Shown here one piece after another: positions 62,001-64,000 of a stretch of 64,000 nucleotides of DNA. The stretch's first letter is position 1. Each line of letters opens with the position of its first letter. The position numbers and the translations under genes were made by a program. Source of the DNA: Flavobacterium sp. CF136 (lineage in GTDB: Bacteria; Bacteroidota; Bacteroidia; Flavobacteriales; Flavobacteriaceae); contig NZ_AKJZ01000049.1 of the NCBI RefSeq assembly GCF_000282055.1, positions 1 to 64,000 of the forward strand. Direction: 5' to 3'. The notes under the pieces are model-generated. The model ran no database searches, had not been told where the DNA came from, and saw only the letters and a list, made by a program, of their open reading frames with translations.

Positions 62001-62057
62001 AAATGTTGCAGCACTGCACAACACGGCAATAAATAACCATATAAATCTATATTTCAT
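59046..62057 (-). CDS. susC: SusC/RagA-family TonB-dependent outer-membrane transporter
   Basis: A 1003-residue protein. A signal peptide (LCSAATFGQ) is followed by a carboxypeptidase-regulatory-like domain (ITIKGTVKDKGAIPVPGVNI...), a TonB-box-like segment (LDEIVVVGYAAVKKSD), the plug domain (VAESLQGKVAGVQITGAGG, PRILIRG, DPLYVVDGIP) and a 22-stranded beta-barrel. It imports oligosaccharides released at the surface, driven by TonB, with SusD as lid. It is second in the operon, after the surface lipoprotein, whereas most loci place SusC first. Confidence 0.96.
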   Translation of the reverse strand: MKYRFIWLFIAVLCSAATFGQITIKGTVKDKGAIPVPGVNITVKGTSQSTVSNFDGNYSISVPNRNAQLEFSFIGFSNKTVQIGEKNTIDVVMEELNQTLDEIVVVGYAAVKKSDVTSSISSVKGKELQTMTVGNVAESLQGKVAGVQITGAGGPGAQPRILIRGISTVNLNTDPLYVVDGIPMGTSINFLSNNEIESMEVLKDASASAIYGSRASNGVILITTKKGKAGKTRFNFDLSTGMQIMNNPYDMANAENYATIMNTAYNNSGYADYLPNPSQYRGKTTNWWDAGIRRGTAVTNASLGASGGSEKHTYALSLNYYNSDSMYGIGGWERITMRIANDFKFSDKFSAGITVNPRYETWGAPGNWADFDRIDPITPIYKPADQLNGTENEYSIYARSPSFVWNPVAAVKRYDDYTDQYNLNTNGYLQYTPIKGLVIRTQASVEVGDNVWNRFSPDFEIDAAHEKAEINSVERKNTTTVNWSWQNTATYSRKFAEKHNATFMIGNTMEEYNGSDVWGYGEGVPNNSESMREVSAATKNRNSSGNSWSSSLMSYISRLSYNYDSKYYFTSTFRRDGSSKFMANNKWANFPSASLSWRISNEGFMDNTKSVVNDLRLRAGWGKVGNQNLPGAVYQSNIGQGFYPIGNVITDTSYPSTMANKDIKWETVEDISFGLDFALWNNKFSGALEYYQKKTNDMLFLKQFPTYSGFPGYSTIWTNVGSMRSNGIDLLLSYKNKKGDFSYGADVTFTTVNVEMLNLSTEGEKLYGASNRTLTVKGDEPGYFYGYVADGLFQNQTELNSHTDEHGTKLQPYAQVGDIRFKDVNGDGKLDDKDRTKIGSPWADYNVGLNLNFAYKQFDLIANFYSSIGNDLVNQNISDLYNGTSLSNKVSGLDQMAWHGEGTSNSIPRLSKDDNNENFTKFSSFYVEDGSYVRMKNIQLGYSFYNKFGLEKLRLSLSGQNLWTWTNYKGVDPEVGGGVLGSGFGGWNYPIQPTILMGLNVAF

Positions 62058-62102
62058 ATTAAGATATTTTATTTATTAAATGTTATAACAAAGTATAACA
62101 AA

Positions 62103-63503
62103 CTATTTTTTTGTTATAAAGGCTCTTTCCAACTCAGTATCAACAATAACTTTGTAAACACCCGGAGCTGGTGTGTATGCACCATTACCGTTTTCTCCCG
62201 GAGACATAGTAGCAATACCATTATTAATCAATCTCCATTGTGGATTCCACCACTGACCTGTGAAAGTAATTTTCATAGTTGATCCTGTAAGCGTAATCTC
62301 TCCAACTAATTGATATGGATTATCCGGGTTATTAGTCAAGTGTAAGCTTCCTGTTACCCATGCATTCCAGGTATCCCAGTTAGCGTCTTTAACACCTTCA
62401 CCACAAACACTCACAAAAGGTTTTCTTAACGCTTCATCGTCATTCCATGATCCGTTGGCAATATCTGCCCAGACTTTACTCGAAGGTGTATATTTAGTCG
62501 CCGTATAAGCCATTGTATTTGGATTTACTTTTATGTTATAATATCCTTTTGTAGGTAAAATAATTGGTGCTGAAGCAACATCATCAACGATGTTTCCTGA
62601 ACCATTTAATCCAAAACAGTGTGGGGCAAAGTCAGATTCCTGTCCTAAGAAATAAATTTCCTTATTATCCTTATCAGCATAATATTTAAATTCAAAATCC
62701 TGTCCGCTTTTCTCGTGGAAATACATTGGAACACCAACTGCATCGGCAGCAAGGTTGGTCCCTTTTGGCTGGTCGCATAAATAAATTGCCGGATATTCAT
62801 TTGTAGCCACAATATTTATATTTAAAGACCCTGTATTAGGAATAGCAAATTTATCTTTAGCAGTAATTGTCAATACATAATTAGCAGCAGTTACCGGTAA
62901 AGTATATGTTTTATTAAAAGTATAAGATTGAGGGGAATTTTGTAACTGAACTGTCTCATCAATACCAAGGGCAGCACATTGAATCTGAATATAATCGATA
63001 CCTGAATCATCATTAACTACGAAATTCACAGGCATTAGATTACTTGTTGACAATAAAATAACTGCTCCGTCTTTTGGCGCAAGCATACTTATTGCAGGAG
63101 CAGCAAATTCTCCGTCTAAGCGTAAGTTAATATCTTTATCAACAGCATTACCGGAAACATCTGTTATTGTCAATTTGATTTTGAAAGCTTCAGATGTACC
63201 TCTATCAGCAGGAACTTCAAAAAAATAGCTCAAATCATATGATTCAAGTAACGGATCTGTAGCAAAAGTGATCATTTTGTCTAAGGATAGTTCCGGAATT
63301 TGAATGCGTACACTTTTTAATCCTAAATCATCAGCCAGAGCGGCTTTGATTTCAAATTTTCTGGTTGGTGCACCGTAAATTTCTGTGGTAGCAACAACAA
63401 CCGTTGGATTTTCGGAACTTGGAAAATCAGCGTCATTATTTTGACATCCTGTAATCAGAATTGCAAAAAGGGCAAGAAAAAATAAAAATACATTTTTTTT
63501 CAT
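62103..63503 (-). CDS. Surface glycan-binding lipoprotein (SusE/F-like)
   Basis: A 466-residue lipoprotein (lipobox LITGC, about residue 20). Several immunoglobulin-like beta-sandwich domains are suggested by the repeated patterns SVRIQIPELSL, IDYIQIQCAAL and a C-terminal part (about 240-466) that resembles the SusE/F starch-binding region (FEFKYYADKDNKEIYFL, PGVYKVIVD). It probably holds the polysaccharide on the cell surface. Its place upstream of susC is unusual, as it more often follows susD. It is the first gene of the operon, with a 497-base non-coding leader region beyond it. Confidence 0.82.
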   Translation of the reverse strand: MKKNVFLFFLALFAILITGCQNNDADFPSSENPTVVVATTEIYGAPTRKFEIKAALADDLGLKSVRIQIPELSLDKMITFATDPLLESYDLSYFFEVPADRGTSEAFKIKLTITDVSGNAVDKDINLRLDGEFAAPAISMLAPKDGAVILLSTSNLMPVNFVVNDDSGIDYIQIQCAALGIDETVQLQNSPQSYTFNKTYTLPVTAANYVLTITAKDKFAIPNTGSLNINIVATNEYPAIYLCDQPKGTNLAADAVGVPMYFHEKSGQDFEFKYYADKDNKEIYFLGQESDFAPHCFGLNGSGNIVDDVASAPIILPTKGYYNIKVNPNTMAYTATKYTPSSKVWADIANGSWNDDEALRKPFVSVCGEGVKDANWDTWNAWVTGSLHLTNNPDNPYQLVGEITLTGSTMKITFTGQWWNPQWRLINNGIATMSPGENGNGAYTPAPGVYKVIVDTELERAFITKK

Positions 63504-64000
63504 TTCTTTAATTTTAAGGTTAGGGTTAGTTAGTTTTTTTTATTCTAAAAAGTGGTATTTATAAAATGAATAAGTTCATTTTAAAAAAGGGTCTGAAATT
63601 GTCTTTTCTTTTAGTATTAGAAAATGGCAATAAAAAATTAGGGTTTGTTTTTTGTCATGTTTGTAAGGTTTGGATATTTATTTGTTTTCTTTTTTGGTAC
63701 TTATAATATTTCTTTTGTTCTTAACTTTAAATCTAATTTGTTTTGTTTTATACCCGCAGTTTAAAACTGCGGGTATGTGATAAGTAATACGTAAAACCAA
63801 CTCTTACTATCTTATTTTAAAGAAGGCTCAATTCTTTAAACAGATAAAAAAACTTATCGTAAAAAAAACACTTATAATATACACAGTAATACAACTTACC
63901 TATTACTATAAGTGCAAAGTAATGCCTAGTTTAAAATTTTAATGAGGGGTAAAATGGAAAAAAAAGGAGGTCAAATTCGTAATCACAAGTTATTTTAAGG
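63504..64000. other. Non-coding region upstream of the PUL
   Basis: No gene is supported. It contains a palindrome (63750-63776), an imperfect dyad AAAATGAA/TTCATTTT (63563-63582), and one near-match to a minus-strand -7 box (TTACTTTG, ending at about 63919). The PUL promoter probably lies here, with a long leader. No regulator gene is in the window. Confidence 0.4.
63750..63776. promoter_or_regulatory. 27-bp perfect palindrome in the PUL leader
   Basis: ATACCCGCAGTTT and AAACTGCGGGTAT are perfectly inverted around one base. No T-run follows on the minus strand, and it lies about 250 bases before the first PUL gene. It could be an RNA leader hairpin or an operator. Confidence 0.5.

Noticed and set aside
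63953..63997. Short plus-strand frame of 14 codons near the window end
   Set aside because: Too short and without promoter or ribosome-binding evidence.

Overview
The window looks like a chromosomal segment of a Flavobacterium-type Bacteroidota. The DNA is AT-rich. Many genes follow the Bacteroidota -7 promoter box TAnnTTTG. There is a complete SusC/SusD glycan-uptake locus, and the housekeeping proteins (FtsH, UvrA, RluD, PASTA protein, CdsA, acyl-CoA-binding protein) have flavobacterial character. No rRNA, tRNA, CRISPR array or insertion sequence was seen.

Region 1 (1-34 kb) is mostly core genome: an acetyltransferase, a Crp-like regulator, a secreted pectate lyase, a DUF3037/HipA-kinase pair, rluD and a PASTA protein, ddl, coaD, a PhnA-type protein, a DEAD-box helicase, an M14 peptidase, a Nudix gene back to back with pyrE, birA, rsfS-ftsH, then a LUD-cdsA-psd-acyl-CoA-binding protein-superoxide dismutase cluster, glmM, acpH-ggt, a trypsin-like protease, a ClC channel, a Fic protein and uvrA. 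Dispersed palindromic repeats lie between some of these genes.

Region 2 (34-40.5 kb) is less stable. It holds a truncated esterase-like gene, a PilJ-domain protein, a winged-helix protein coupled to an epoxide hydrolase, two more Crp/Fnr regulators, a frameshifted pseudogene and a RidA-like protein. A dispersed repeat brackets 35.9-39.3 kb.

Region 3 (40.5-47.5 kb) is the most unusual part. Six genes lie in the same orientation, each separated by about 135-bp imperfect palindromes. Each gene is also enclosed by a private 9-10-base inverted pair beginning GTT and ending AAC, with the stop codon 2-8 bases from one member. This is the architecture of integron gene cassettes with attC sites, but no integrase is in view and the cores deviate from the classical consensus. 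The cargo is a class-C-beta-lactamase-like serine hydrolase, a zinc-ribbon protein and four unrecognised proteins. At the promoter-proximal end the last site is truncated next to a TIR/SEFIR-domain protein that resembles an anti-phage effector.

Region 4 (47.9-63.5 kb) is a polysaccharide utilization locus on the minus strand: surface lipoprotein, SusC, SusD, two tandem GH30 enzymes, GH2, GH27 and a double GH43, ending at a hairpin terminator. The enzyme set suggests an arabinose-decorated galactan such as type II arabinogalactan (inference). Its regulator is not in the window.
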